Of a stretch of 37,620 nt of DNA, positions 8,072 through 15,583 are shown piece after piece. The DNA is from Clostridiales bacterium (GTDB taxonomy: Bacteria; Bacillota_E; Sulfobacillia; Sulfobacillales; JAIMBI01). The position numbers were made by a program, and so were the translations under genes. The number at the start of each line of letters is the position of its first letter. Position 1 is the stretch's first letter. The DNA lies in the NCBI GenBank assembly GCA_027318915.1, contig DAHVOH010000029.1, forward strand, positions 1 to 37,620, written 5' to 3'. The notes under the pieces are model-generated. The model ran no database searches and was not told where the DNA came from. It was given only the letters and a program-made list of their open reading frames with translations.

Positions 8072-9352
8072 TCAGTCTTTCGGCGCGGCCGCCGGCGGAT
8101 CCTCGTCCAGGCGGAAGAGGTCTTTCAAGGCATCCAGGTACAAGGACCCCTCCGGGCGCTCCGCCCATCCGCGGATGCTCACCATGGGGTCGTTGAGAAT
8201 CTTGTTGACCATGAGCTCGGTGGCCCGCTCCACGACTCGCCGCTCCCGCTCGGACAGCTCGGGCAGCCGATTGTAGGCGCGCGCCAGCTCCGCCTGCCGA
8301 ATGCTCTCCGCCTTGTCGCGCAGCGAGCGAATGAGCGGCGCCACCTGGGAGACTTCCAGGTCGGCCTGCAGCCGCGCCTCCTCCTCGGCGATGATGTGCC
8401 GCACCTTCTCGGCCTCGCGCTCGCGCCGCGCGCGATTGACGTCCACCACCAGCTTCAGGTCGTCCACATCGTAGCGAAACACCGACTCATCCAGATCCTC
8501 CACGCCCGGCTCCACGTTGCGCGGCACCGAGAGGTCCAAAAACAGCCAGGGTCGTCCGCGGCGCGATCTGAGGGCGCCGCGGACCATCTCCCGCGTCACC
8601 ACCAGACTGGCCGCCGAGGTGGATGCCACCACCAAGTCCGCCCCGGCCACATGGTCTTCCAAGCGCGCCAACGGCAACGCCAGCGCGTCCAGCTCGGCCG
8701 CGAGGCTCCGCGCCCGCTCCGGCGTCCGGTTCATGACCCAGATGCGCCCAATGCCCGCGCTTTTCAGGTGGCGCACCAACAGCGTCCCCATCTCGCCGGT
8801 GCCGATGACCAGCGCCGTCAGCGGCTCCAACGGGCCAAACACTTTCTTGGCCAGCTCCACGCCGGCATACCCCATGGACAGAGCGTTCTCCGAAATCCCG
8901 GTCTCCGTGTGGGCGCGCTTGCCGACCCGCAGCGCCGCCAGGAACACGCGATGGAGGCGGCCCACGACGCCGGCGGCCTGAGCCGTCTGATACGCGTCCT
9001 TCACCTGCCCCAAAATCTGCGTTTCCCCAAACATCATCGAATCCAGGCCCGCGGCCACCTGAAACAAATGGGCGACGGCCGCCTTGCCCCAATAGAGAAA
9101 CGCGTGGTCCGACAGGTCGTCGGCGGGAATGCCGACGCATTCGGCCCACAGCGCGGTCACCGTGGGCACCGGCAGGGCGCCGGTCCAATAAATCTCGGTG
9201 CGGTTGCAGGTGGAGAGCGCGACCACGCCGTCCCCTCCCGCCTCCTGCATCCGTTGGTAAAACGTATCCAGAGGAGACGCGGTGAGCGCCACCCGTTCGC
9301 GCAAAATCAAGGGCGCCCGATCATAACTGAGCCCGAGGACTGCCAGATCCAC
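8072..9352 (-). CDS. hemA: Glutamyl-tRNA reductase
   Basis: HemA (426 aa from this start) reduces glutamyl-tRNA(Glu) to glutamate-1-semialdehyde, the first committed tetrapyrrole step. Seen: LGLSYDRAPLILRERVA at the N-terminus, the catalytic cysteine in LSTCNRTEIYW (C49), the NADPH-binding VIGTGEMGTLLVRHL, LFLDLSVPRNVEP, and a C-terminal dimerisation helix region. I place the start at GTG 9350-9352 because AGAGGAGG (9363-9370) precedes it by 10 bases and the homologous N-terminus begins there. A longer frame from GTG 9400 would run through the promoter and SD. It heads the hem operon and diverges from a rhodanese gene. Confidence 0.95.
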   Translation of the reverse strand: MDLAVLGLSYDRAPLILRERVALTASPLDTFYQRMQEAGGDGVVALSTCNRTEIYWTGALPVPTVTALWAECVGIPADDLSDHAFLYWGKAAVAHLFQVAAGLDSMMFGETQILGQVKDAYQTAQAAGVVGRLHRVFLAALRVGKRAHTETGISENALSMGYAGVELAKKVFGPLEPLTALVIGTGEMGTLLVRHLKSAGIGRIWVMNRTPERARSLAAELDALALPLARLEDHVAGADLVVASTSAASLVVTREMVRGALRSRRGRPWLFLDLSVPRNVEPGVEDLDESVFRYDVDDLKLVVDVNRARREREAEKVRHIIAEEEARLQADLEVSQVAPLIRSLRDKAESIRQAELARAYNRLPELSERERRVVERATELMVNKILNDPMVSIRGWAERPEGSLYLDALKDLFRLDEDPPAAAPKD

Positions 9353-9371
9353 GCGCCCGTCGCCTCCTCTA

Positions 9372-9386
9372 CCATCCGTTATCATA
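9372..9386 (-). promoter_or_regulatory. Candidate hemA operon promoter (-10 TATGAT)
   Basis: The minus strand reads TATGAT (9381-9386), then AACGGATGG, then the hemA SD AGAGGAGG (9363-9370). The 11-base ATAACGGATGG is identical to that upstream of the selA unit. No -35 with a good match is found at 16-18 bases. The rest of the hemA-rhodanese gap (9387-9540) shows nothing else I can support beyond the rhodanese SD. Confidence 0.5.
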
Positions 9387-9540
9387 ACATGAAGCGACAC
9401 CGTTCCCGATGGACGGTCGCGCCCCGCGAACCCGGCGTCGGCTCACCTAGCCGGGTCGAGGGCGCGCCCGACCCGTGGCCTCCCTGGAGGGGCACGGCGC
9501 GGATCGCGAGGAAAGACCCCGCGGGAGAGGAAGGGAGACT

Positions 9541-9903
9541 ATGCCCATGCATCTACTCCGGCTGTTCCGGCATCCGGACGCCCTGGTGGACCTGGAGCCG
9601 GACGAGTTGGAACGCCAAATCCAGGAGGCCGCGCCGGTCGTGTTGGTGGATGTCCGCACGCCGCGGGAGTATGAGTCCGGCCACATCGCGGGGGCGGTGT
9701 CCGTTCCCTGGGGCCGGGAGGCAACCCTCATCGAGCGCTGGCCGGTGCAGACGCCGCTCGTCCTGGTGTGCAAAACCGGCCATCGAAGCCAGGCCGCCGC
9801 CTGGACGGCGTTTGAGCTGGGATATCGCCAGGTCGCCCATCTGCAAGGCGGCATGGACCAGTGGAAGCGGCGCGGCAAGCCGGTGGAGGGGCCGACGCCC
9901 TAG
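9541..9903 (+). CDS. Single-domain rhodanese-like protein
   Basis: This small cytosolic protein (120 aa) has one rhodanese domain: VVLVDVRTPREYESGHIAGAV (start of the domain) and the active-site loop VCKTGHRSQAAA with the catalytic cysteine near residue 79, then LQGGMDQWKRRGKPVEG. Such proteins carry persulfide sulfur or act in sulfur trafficking; the substrate cannot be told from sequence. ATG 9541 is preceded by GGAGAGGAAGGGAG; a second ATG at 9547 has better SD spacing and is a real alternative. It is transcribed away from hemA and converges on sucD, with a shared hairpin between the two stops. Confidence 0.88.
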   Translation: MPMHLLRLFRHPDALVDLEPDELERQIQEAAPVVLVDVRTPREYESGHIAGAVSVPWGREATLIERWPVQTPLVLVCKTGHRSQAAAWTAFELGYRQVAHLQGGMDQWKRRGKPVEGPTP

Positions 9904-9921
9904 CGGCGCCACCTCGGACGA

Positions 9922-9960
9922 CACGGAGGGGGCCGCCCGCAGGCGACCCCCTCCTCCGTG
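9922..9960. terminator. Hairpin between convergent rhodanese and sucD genes
   Basis: CACGGAGG (9922-9929) pairs with CCTCCGTG (9953-9960), and the stem continues through GGG/CCC after a bulged T. It fills the 70-base gap between two convergent stops, so it probably works as a bidirectional terminator. No strong T-tract on either side. Confidence 0.55.
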
Positions 9961-9973
9961 CCTCCAAAACGGC

Positions 9974-10843
9974 TCAGCCCAGCAGCTCGCGCACCGCGTC
10001 GGCCACCTGCCAGGGCATCGTGACCACCCGGGCGCCGGCCGCCGTCAGCGCCCGCTCCTTGCTCTCCAGCGTGCCCCGGCCCCGTTCGATGATGGCGCCG
10101 GCATGCCCCATGCGCTTGCCGGGAGGCGCGGCCCGTCCGGCCAGGTAGGCGACCACCGGCTTGTTGAGCTCGGTCAGGTAGCCGGCCGCCTCTTCCTCGG
10201 CACTGCCCCCAATTTCCCCCACCATGACCACCGCCCGCGTGGCCGGGTCGTCCTTGAACTGCCGCAGCACGCTGATGAAGGTCTGGCCCACAACCGGGTC
10301 GCCCCCCATCCCGACCACCGTGCTCTGGCCCAAGTCGGCGTTGGTCAGGGCGAAGGCGATTTCGTACGACAGCGTGCCCGAGCGGGCCACGACGCCCACC
10401 GGCCCGGGCTTGTAGATGTGGTTGGGCATGATGCCCATCTTCGTCTGCTCGCCGGGGGAGATGAGGCCGAACGTGTTGGGCCCGATGACGGTGGCGCCCA
10501 GGTCCTGGGCGCGCGTCACGATGGCGATGCTGTCCTGCACCGGCACGTGCTCCGGAATCAGCACCAACAGGCGGATGCCGTTCTCCAGCGCCTCAAACGC
10601 CGCATCCTTCGCGAACGGTGCCGGAACGAAGACGATGGACGCGTCGGCGCCGGTGGCGGCCACCGCATCCCGCACCGTGTTGAACACGGGGATGCCGTCG
10701 ACATCGGTCCCGGCCTTGCCGGGCGACACGCCGCCCACGACCGCTCCGCCGTACGCCTTCATCTGCCGCGTGTGAAACTGTCCCTGATTGCCGGTGATGC
10801 CCTGCACGATGATGCGGTGACCCCGGGTCAGCATGATGGCCAT
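9974..10843 (-). CDS. sucD: Succinyl-CoA synthetase, alpha subunit
   Basis: SucD (289 aa) is the CoA-binding, phospho-histidine subunit of the TCA-cycle enzyme that makes ATP or GTP from succinyl-CoA. Seen: GITGNQGQFHTRQMKAYG near the N-terminus, VVGGVSPGKAG, VIGPNTFGLISPGE, and the phosphorylated histidine in MGHAGAII (H247). It abuts the sucC stop with essentially no gap, so translation is coupled. It is the last gene of the icd-mdh-sucC-sucD operon and is followed by a hairpin at 9922-9960. Confidence 0.97.
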   Translation of the reverse strand: MAIMLTRGHRIIVQGITGNQGQFHTRQMKAYGGAVVGGVSPGKAGTDVDGIPVFNTVRDAVAATGADASIVFVPAPFAKDAAFEALENGIRLLVLIPEHVPVQDSIAIVTRAQDLGATVIGPNTFGLISPGEQTKMGIMPNHIYKPGPVGVVARSGTLSYEIAFALTNADLGQSTVVGMGGDPVVGQTFISVLRQFKDDPATRAVVMVGEIGGSAEEEAAGYLTELNKPVVAYLAGRAAPPGKRMGHAGAIIERGRGTLESKERALTAAGARVVTMPWQVADAVRELLG

Positions 10844-11956
10844 TTAGCGTCCCTCCCCCGCCAGCTGCACGGCTTGTTCGGCCGCCTTGGCCATCTCCGA
10901 GTGGGCCGGAATTCCGGCCCGCTCCAGCATCGCCACGCCTTCCTTCTCGTTGGTGCCCACCAGCCGCACCACCAGCGGAACGGGAATGCCGCGCGTCTCT
11001 TTGACCTGCAGGATGGCTTTGGCCACATCGTCGCACCGCGTGATGCCGCCGAAGATGTTGATGAAGATGACCTTGGGCTGCATGGAAACCAGCACCCCCA
11101 AGGCTTCGGCGGTGGGCTCCACCGCGGCGCCGCCGCCGGCGTCCAGGAAGTTGGCCGGCCGGCCGCCGAAGTACTGGATGGCATCCAGGGTAGCCATGGC
11201 CATGCCGGCTCCGTTCGCCATGATGGCGATGTCGCCGTCCAGCTCCACAAACGCCAGCCCCAGATCGCGCACCTTGAGCTCGGTCGGCGTGCCCTCGTCC
11301 ACCCGCGGCAGGTCCTGATGGCGGTAGATGGCGCTGTCGTCAATGTTGAGCCGGGCGTCGGCGGCAATCAGATGCCCGCCGGCCACGGCCAGCGGGTTGA
11401 TCTCCACCAGTTCGGCGTCGTATTGGAGATAGACCTGATAGAGCTTCTCCACCAGCGAGCCGAATTCTCGCACCAAGCCGCCCTCGAGGCCCAGATCGTA
11501 CGCCATCTCTTTGCCGAAGTAGGGCAGCACGCCCACGCGCGGATCCACATGGCGGCGCACAATCGCGGCGTCATCCACGTCTTCGATTTCGACGCCGCCC
11601 TGCGCCGACGCCATGACCAGGGGCCGCTTGGCGGCGCGGTCGGTGGTCACCGACACATACAGCTCGCGCTGGATGTCCAGCTTGGCCTCGGCGTAGAGCC
11701 GCTCCACGATGTAGCCCTTGAGATTCATGCCCAGGATCTGCGCCGCCACCGCCGGCGCCTCGTCGGGCGTGGCGGCAAACTTGATGCCGCCCGCCTTGCC
11801 CCGACCTCCCACCAGCACCTGCGCCTTGAGCGCCGCGGGGCCGATGGCCGAGACCGCGTCGCGCGCCTGCTCCGGCGTGTCCACCACCTGTCCCGGCGGA
11901 ATAGGAACCCCAGCCTGGCCCAGCACCTGCTTGGCCAGATACTCATACAGCTTCAA
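10844..11956 (-). CDS. sucC: Succinyl-CoA synthetase, beta subunit
   Basis: SucC (370 aa, slightly shorter than the E. coli 388) binds nucleotide and succinate. Seen: MKLYEYLAKQVLGQAGVPIPPG at the start, the ATP-grasp glycine-rich VGGRGKAGGIKFA, EINPLAV, DARLNIDDSA, and MANGAGMAMATLDAIQYFGG, FLDAGGGA and NIFGGITRCD in the C-terminal domain. The start codon is TTG (11954-11956) with AAAGGAG about 9 bases upstream. The operon order icd-mdh-sucC-sucD places it 33 bases after mdh. Confidence 0.97.
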   Translation of the reverse strand: MKLYEYLAKQVLGQAGVPIPPGQVVDTPEQARDAVSAIGPAALKAQVLVGGRGKAGGIKFAATPDEAPAVAAQILGMNLKGYIVERLYAEAKLDIQRELYVSVTTDRAAKRPLVMASAQGGVEIEDVDDAAIVRRHVDPRVGVLPYFGKEMAYDLGLEGGLVREFGSLVEKLYQVYLQYDAELVEINPLAVAGGHLIAADARLNIDDSAIYRHQDLPRVDEGTPTELKVRDLGLAFVELDGDIAIMANGAGMAMATLDAIQYFGGRPANFLDAGGGAAVEPTAEALGVLVSMQPKVIFINIFGGITRCDDVAKAILQVKETRGIPVPLVVRLVGTNEKEGVAMLERAGIPAHSEMAKAAEQAVQLAGEGR

Positions 11957-11989
11957 ACCGTCCGCTCCTTTCCGGGTCTGGACCGGGAC

Positions 11990-12916
11990 TTATTTGACCA
12001 GCGACAGCGGGTCCCGCACCGCCTTCACGGACAGCCGGAACGCTTCTTGCTCCTCGGCGGTCAGATCCACTTCCACGACTTTCTCCACGCCGTTGCCGCC
12101 GATGATGGCCGGCACGCCGACGTAAATGTCGCGCTCGCCGTACTCGCCGTCCAGATAGGCGATGACGGGAATCAGGCGACGCTCGTTGTTGAGAATCGCC
12201 TGCATCATGGCGTTGAGCGAGGAGCCCGGGGCATAGAACGCGCTCTGCTTCATCAGGTTGACAATCTCGCCGCCGCCGACCCGCGTCCGCTGCACGATGG
12301 CGTCGATCGTCTCGCGGGGCAAAAGCTTCTCCACCGGAATGCCGCCCGCGTAGGAGTACCGCACCAGAGGCACCATGGCGTCGCCGTGACCGCCCATCAC
12401 AAACGCGCTGACGTCCTGGGGCGAAATCTGGAGCGCTTCGGCCAAAAAGGTCCGGAATCGCGCCGAGTCCAGCATGCCGGCCTGGCCCAGGACCCGGTGA
12501 TACGGAAATCCGCAGGCCTTCTGAGCCATGTAGGTCATGACGTCGGCCGGATTGGTCAGAATGATCACCACGGCGTCGGGCGACAAAGGCGCCGCCTTGG
12601 CCACCACGTCCTGCACAATCCCCACATTGACCTTCAGGAGGTCGTCGCGGCTCATGCCCGGCTTGCGCGGCATGCCCGCCGTCACCACGATGAGATCGGA
12701 CCCGGCCGTCTCGTCATAGCTGTTGGTGCCCAGCACGCGGGCGTCAAATCCTTCGATCGGCCCTGACTCCCAGATGTCCAGCGCCTTGCCCTGCGGGATG
12801 CCCTCCTGCACGTCGACCAGGACGATGTCGCCCAGGCCCTTCAGAGCGGCGATGTGGGCCGTGGTGGCGCCGGTGGCCCCGGCTCCGATGATGGTGATCT
12901 TCCGTCGTTGAAACAT
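11990..12916 (-). CDS. mdh: Malate dehydrogenase (LDH-like type)
   Basis: Mdh (308 aa) interconverts malate and oxaloacetate with NAD. Seen: the NAD-binding GAGATGATTAHIAAL (residues 11-25), LVDVQEG with the NAD-selecting aspartate, the substrate-loop arginines in GMPRKPGMSRDDL (R84, R90), TNPADVMTY, and the catalytic histidine in MGGHGDAMVPL (H177). The arginine-containing loop points to malate rather than lactate. It starts at an ATG with GAGGAGG about 9 bases upstream, 26 bases after the icd stop. Confidence 0.96.
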   Translation of the reverse strand: MFQRRKITIIGAGATGATTAHIAALKGLGDIVLVDVQEGIPQGKALDIWESGPIEGFDARVLGTNSYDETAGSDLIVVTAGMPRKPGMSRDDLLKVNVGIVQDVVAKAAPLSPDAVVIILTNPADVMTYMAQKACGFPYHRVLGQAGMLDSARFRTFLAEALQISPQDVSAFVMGGHGDAMVPLVRYSYAGGIPVEKLLPRETIDAIVQRTRVGGGEIVNLMKQSAFYAPGSSLNAMMQAILNNERRLIPVIAYLDGEYGERDIYVGVPAIIGGNGVEKVVEVDLTAEEQEAFRLSVKAVRDPLSLVK

Positions 12917-12942
12917 CTTCGGTTCCTCCTCTTTTCCGCGGG

Positions 12943-14184
12943 CTAGGCCAGATGCGCGATGACGGCCGTACCAAATTCCGACGTCTTCACCTCGTGCGCA
13001 CCCTCCATCATCCGCGCCAGGTCGTACGTCACCACTTTGTCCCGGATGGTGGCGGACAACGCCCCATACAGCGCATCCGCGGCCTCCTGCCAGCCCAGGT
13101 GCTCCAGCAGCATGACCGACGACAGAATGAGCGAGCTGGGGTTAACCTTGTCCTGGTCGGCATATTTGGGCGCGGTTCCGTGCGTCGCTTCGAACATGGC
13201 CAATCCGTCCGACATGTTGGCGCCGGGCGCCATGCCGACGCCGCCCACCTGGGCGGCCAGGCCGTCGGACAAATAGTCCCCGTTCAGATTGGGGGTGGCG
13301 ATGACGTCGTACTCGGCGGGACGCAGCAGCACCTGCTGGAACATGATGTCGGCGATGCGGTCCTTGAGCAGAATGCGGCCCTCCGGCATCTTGCCGTCGT
13401 AGCGATTCCAGAGGTCCTCCTCCGTCACGACCCGATCGGCGTATTCCGCGCGGGCCAGCTCATAGCCCCACTCCCGGAAGGCGCCTTCGGTGTACTTCAT
13501 GATGTTGCCTTTGTGCATCATGGTCACCGACCGGCGTTTATGGCTGAGGGCGTACTCGATGGCCGCGCGGATGAGCCGCTGCGAGCCGAAGCGGGTCATG
13601 GGCTTGATGCCGATGCCCGCCTCCGGGGAGATGGGCTTGTGCAGCTCCTCGCTGACAAACCGCGCCAGACGGACCGCCTCCGGCGAGCCCGCGGGCCACT
13701 CAATCCCGATGTAGACGTCCTCGGTGTTCTCGCGAAAAATCACCATGTCCACCTTCTCCGGCTCGCGCATCGGGCTCGGCACCCCGCTGATGTAGCGCAC
13801 CGGACGGACGCAGGCGTACAGGTCCAATTCCTGCCGCAGGCTCACGTTGAGCGAGCGGATGCCGCCCCCCACCGGTGTGGTCAGGGGTCCTTTGATGGAC
13901 ACGCGGTAACGGCGCGCCGCGTCCAATGTTTCCGCCGGCAGCCACTGCCCGGTGGTGTTGTAGGCTTTTTCGCCGGCCAGCACTTCCATCCAGGCAATCC
14001 GACGCCGGTCGCCGTAGGCCTTGGCCACCGCCGCGTCGACCGTGCGCACCGTCGCCCGCCAAATGTCGGGACCAATCCCGTCGCCCTCCACGAAGGGGAT
14101 AATCGGATGGTCGGGGACGTTCAGCCGGTTATGTTCCCAGGTAATCTCCCGGCCCTCGGCCGGAACCTCATAAGGTTTGCTCAC
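12943..14184 (-). CDS. icd: Isocitrate dehydrogenase, NADP-dependent
   Basis: Icd (413 aa, E. coli about 416) oxidises isocitrate to 2-oxoglutarate. Seen: [34 protein letters not shown] (substrate-binding serine loop, aligning with the E. coli phosphorylation-site region), [13 protein letters not shown], and [15 protein letters not shown], whose K-Y pair matches the NADP-specific E. coli enzyme. The frame opens at GTG 14208, but the GTG at 14182-14184 lies behind GAGAGAGAGGG and gives a family-like N-terminus ([10 protein letters not shown]), so I use it. It is the first gene of the operon; a dyad surrounds its candidate -10 (14216-14253). Confidence 0.96.
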   Translation of the reverse strand: MSKPYEVPAEGREITWEHNRLNVPDHPIIPFVEGDGIGPDIWRATVRTVDAAVAKAYGDRRRIAWMEVLAGEKAYNTTGQWLPAETLDAARRYRVSIKGPLTTPVGGGIRSLNVSLRQELDLYACVRPVRYISGVPSPMREPEKVDMVIFRENTEDVYIGIEWPAGSPEAVRLARFVSEELHKPISPEAGIGIKPMTRFGSQRLIRAAIEYALSHKRRSVTMMHKGNIMKYTEGAFREWGYELARAEYADRVVTEEDLWNRYDGKMPEGRILLKDRIADIMFQQVLLRPAEYDVIATPNLNGDYLSDGLAAQVGGVGMAPGANMSDGLAMFEATHGTAPKYADQDKVNPSSLILSSVMLLEHLGWQEAADALYGALSATIRDKVVTYDLARMMEGAHEVKTSEFGTAVIAHLA

Positions 14185-14215
14185 GTTCCGATCCCTCTCT
14201 CTCGCCACGCTGGCA

Positions 14216-14253
14216 GTTCGGAGCTGCTCTCATCATGGCACAAGCAGCCGAAC
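14216..14253 (-). promoter_or_regulatory. Dyad-flanked candidate promoter of the icd operon
   Basis: An imperfect inverted repeat (GTTCGG-A-GCTGC at 14216-14227, GCAGC-CGAAC at 14244-14253) surrounds a 16-base centre. On the minus strand the centre holds TGC-CATGAT (14232-14240), an extended -10-like sequence, about 50 bases before the icd start. A repressor bound to the arms would cover the -10 box. It could instead be an RNA hairpin ending the DUF881 transcript that comes from upstream. Confidence 0.42.
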
Positions 14254-14267
14254 CCTGCACCCCTCGC

Positions 14268-14936
14268 TCAGCCCGCCGGCCGGACGCCCGACGGCGGATT
14301 CAAGGGGGCCGCCGGCAGCACCAGGTGCCGGCTCGGCGTGATGGTCATGGTGCGGCCCGCCGCCTCCGACACCTGCTGGAGGCCGCCCGGCAGCTCAATG
14401 GCCTGCGTCATGGTGGAGATGGGACCGATGGCCTGGATGGTGAACGGCGCCGCCTCCTGGGTGCTGTTGATGAGGATGTAGTTCGCGGCATTGCGAATCT
14501 CGGTCTGCGCCGTGATGCGCTGACCATTGATGGCGATGGCCTCCGCGCCGGCTGCCCGAAGCTCGTTCACCATCTGCAGCAGATCCAGATCCTCAATCTG
14601 AAACGCGAGCGGCGCCGATCCGTTGCCCCACTGAATGGTGATGCCCGGTCCCTGCACCGCCACGGTGCCGGCCAGCATCTCGGCCTGGATCAACTCCTGA
14701 TCCAGACGCCGCGCGGCCGCCTGCGCGGTGAGTCGGGCGTTCAGATCCTGCTGCAGCCGCGCCACCTCGCGCGCCAGCTGCTGTTGGCGCTGGTCCGCCT
14801 GCTTCAATTGGGTGAGCAGCGTCTGGGTTTCCGTCGGCGGCGGAACGATGTGCTGCAGCCGCGCCTGCACCACCAGGACGACTCCGAACAGCAACGCCGC
14901 CAGCCCGCCCATCAGCCGCCCGGCGTCAAACCGCAC
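14268..14936 (-). CDS. DUF881 family membrane-anchored protein
   Basis: This 222-aa protein has an N-terminal membrane helix (LMGGLAALLFGVVLVVQARL, about residues 9-28), a coiled-coil stretch rich in Q, L and R (about 37-80), and a C-terminal domain with GPGITIQWGN, IEDLDLLQMVNELRAAGAEAIAINGQRI and YILINSTQEAAPFTIQAIG. That set is the DUF881 (YlxW/YlxX) pattern of Bacillota, usually found near division genes; its function is not settled. The start is GTG 14934-14936, with GGAGGTG upstream and a TATAAT promoter 19 bases before it; the longer open frame would run through that promoter. It is away from any division cluster here. Confidence 0.83.
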   Translation of the reverse strand: MRFDAGRLMGGLAALLFGVVLVVQARLQHIVPPPTETQTLLTQLKQADQRQQQLAREVARLQQDLNARLTAQAAARRLDQELIQAEMLAGTVAVQGPGITIQWGNGSAPLAFQIEDLDLLQMVNELRAAGAEAIAINGQRITAQTEIRNAANYILINSTQEAAPFTIQAIGPISTMTQAIELPGGLQQVSEAAGRTMTITPSRHLVLPAAPLNPPSGVRPAG

Positions 14937-14954
14937 CCCGCCACCTCCGCGCCC

Positions 14955-14983
14955 ATTATACCCGGCGCCCGTCCCCGAGACAG
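14955..14983 (-). promoter_or_regulatory. Sigma-A-type promoter of the DUF881 gene
   Basis: On the minus strand a perfect TATAAT (14955-14960) lies 17 bases from CTGTCT (14978-14983, three matches to TTGACA). It is 18 bases before the GTG start, leaving just room for the SD. This is the best consensus promoter in the window. Confidence 0.62.
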
Positions 14984-15087
14984 GCTTTTCTTGGCCGCCC
15001 GGGCGGCGCACAATCAGAACGGCGGCCGTCCCACCCGGTCGGCGGACGCGCCCGCCGCATGAGCCGCACAAAGGAGTGTCGTCGCCG

Positions 15088-15522
15088 ATGGCCGTCATCC
15101 TCCGCACCGATCCGCCGCTGACCCCCTACGCCGTGAAGGCGCTTTGGGATCTCGTCCCGTTCAGCCAGGGACGCGATCCGGAATCCGTCATGCGGGCCAT
15201 TCAAGGCTCGGAACTTATCGTGACCGCGTGGGACGAGGAATTGCTGGTGGGCACCTGCCGCGTCATTACCGACGGCGTCTACTACGCCACACTGTGGGAT
15301 GTCATCGTGCATCCCGACTACCGCGGGCAGGGCGTGGGAAGCCGCCTGGTCCACGCCGCCATCGACCCGTTCCGCCAGCGCGGATTCAGCTATATCGCCC
15401 TCTACAGCGTGGCGGGCGTGGAGCCGTTCTACGAACGGCTCGGCTTTCGCCGCCATCCCGCCGGCATGCGCCTGCAGGAGACGCGGCCGGAACCCGCCGC
15501 GCCGGAGCCCCGGGGCGCGTGA
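15088..15522 (+). CDS. GNAT-family N-acetyltransferase
   Basis: This small cytosolic enzyme (144 aa) has the GNAT acetyl-CoA site: VIVHPDYRGQGVGSRLVHAAI (motif A, about residues 72-92) and YSVAGVEPFYERLGFRRHPAGMRL (motif B, about 111-134). The substrate is not predictable. The ATG at 15088 follows AAGGAGTG (15071-15078). It diverges from the DUF881 gene and converges on the acyl-CoA dehydrogenase gene. It stands alone, so context gives no hint of function. Confidence 0.88.
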   Translation: MAVILRTDPPLTPYAVKALWDLVPFSQGRDPESVMRAIQGSELIVTAWDEELLVGTCRVITDGVYYATLWDVIVHPDYRGQGVGSRLVHAAIDPFRQRGFSYIALYSVAGVEPFYERLGFRRHPAGMRLQETRPEPAAPEPRGA

Positions 15523-15557
15523 TCCTCCCCCCGTTCGCGGCCGGCGTGGAGAGGCGT

Positions 15558-15577
15558 CGGGCGCGGGGCGGCGCCCG
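15558..15577. terminator. Hairpin between convergent GNAT and acyl-CoA dehydrogenase genes
   Basis: CGGGCGC (15558-15564) and GCGCCCG (15571-15577) form a perfect 7-bp stem around GGGGCG. It fills the 61-base gap between the two convergent stops, but has no T-tract on either strand. Confidence 0.4.
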
Positions 15578-15583
15578 GACCCG

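Noticed and set aside
9353..9400. Longer hemA start at GTG 9400
   Set aside because: It would translate through the candidate -10 box and through the AGAGGAGG that serves the GTG at 9352.
8396..12766. A very long plus-strand open frame (over 1400 codons)
   Set aside because: It lies antisense to hemA, and to the sucD, sucC and mdh genes. It is rich in His, Arg, Gln and Gly, matches no family, and is explained by GC-rich codon use on the other strand.
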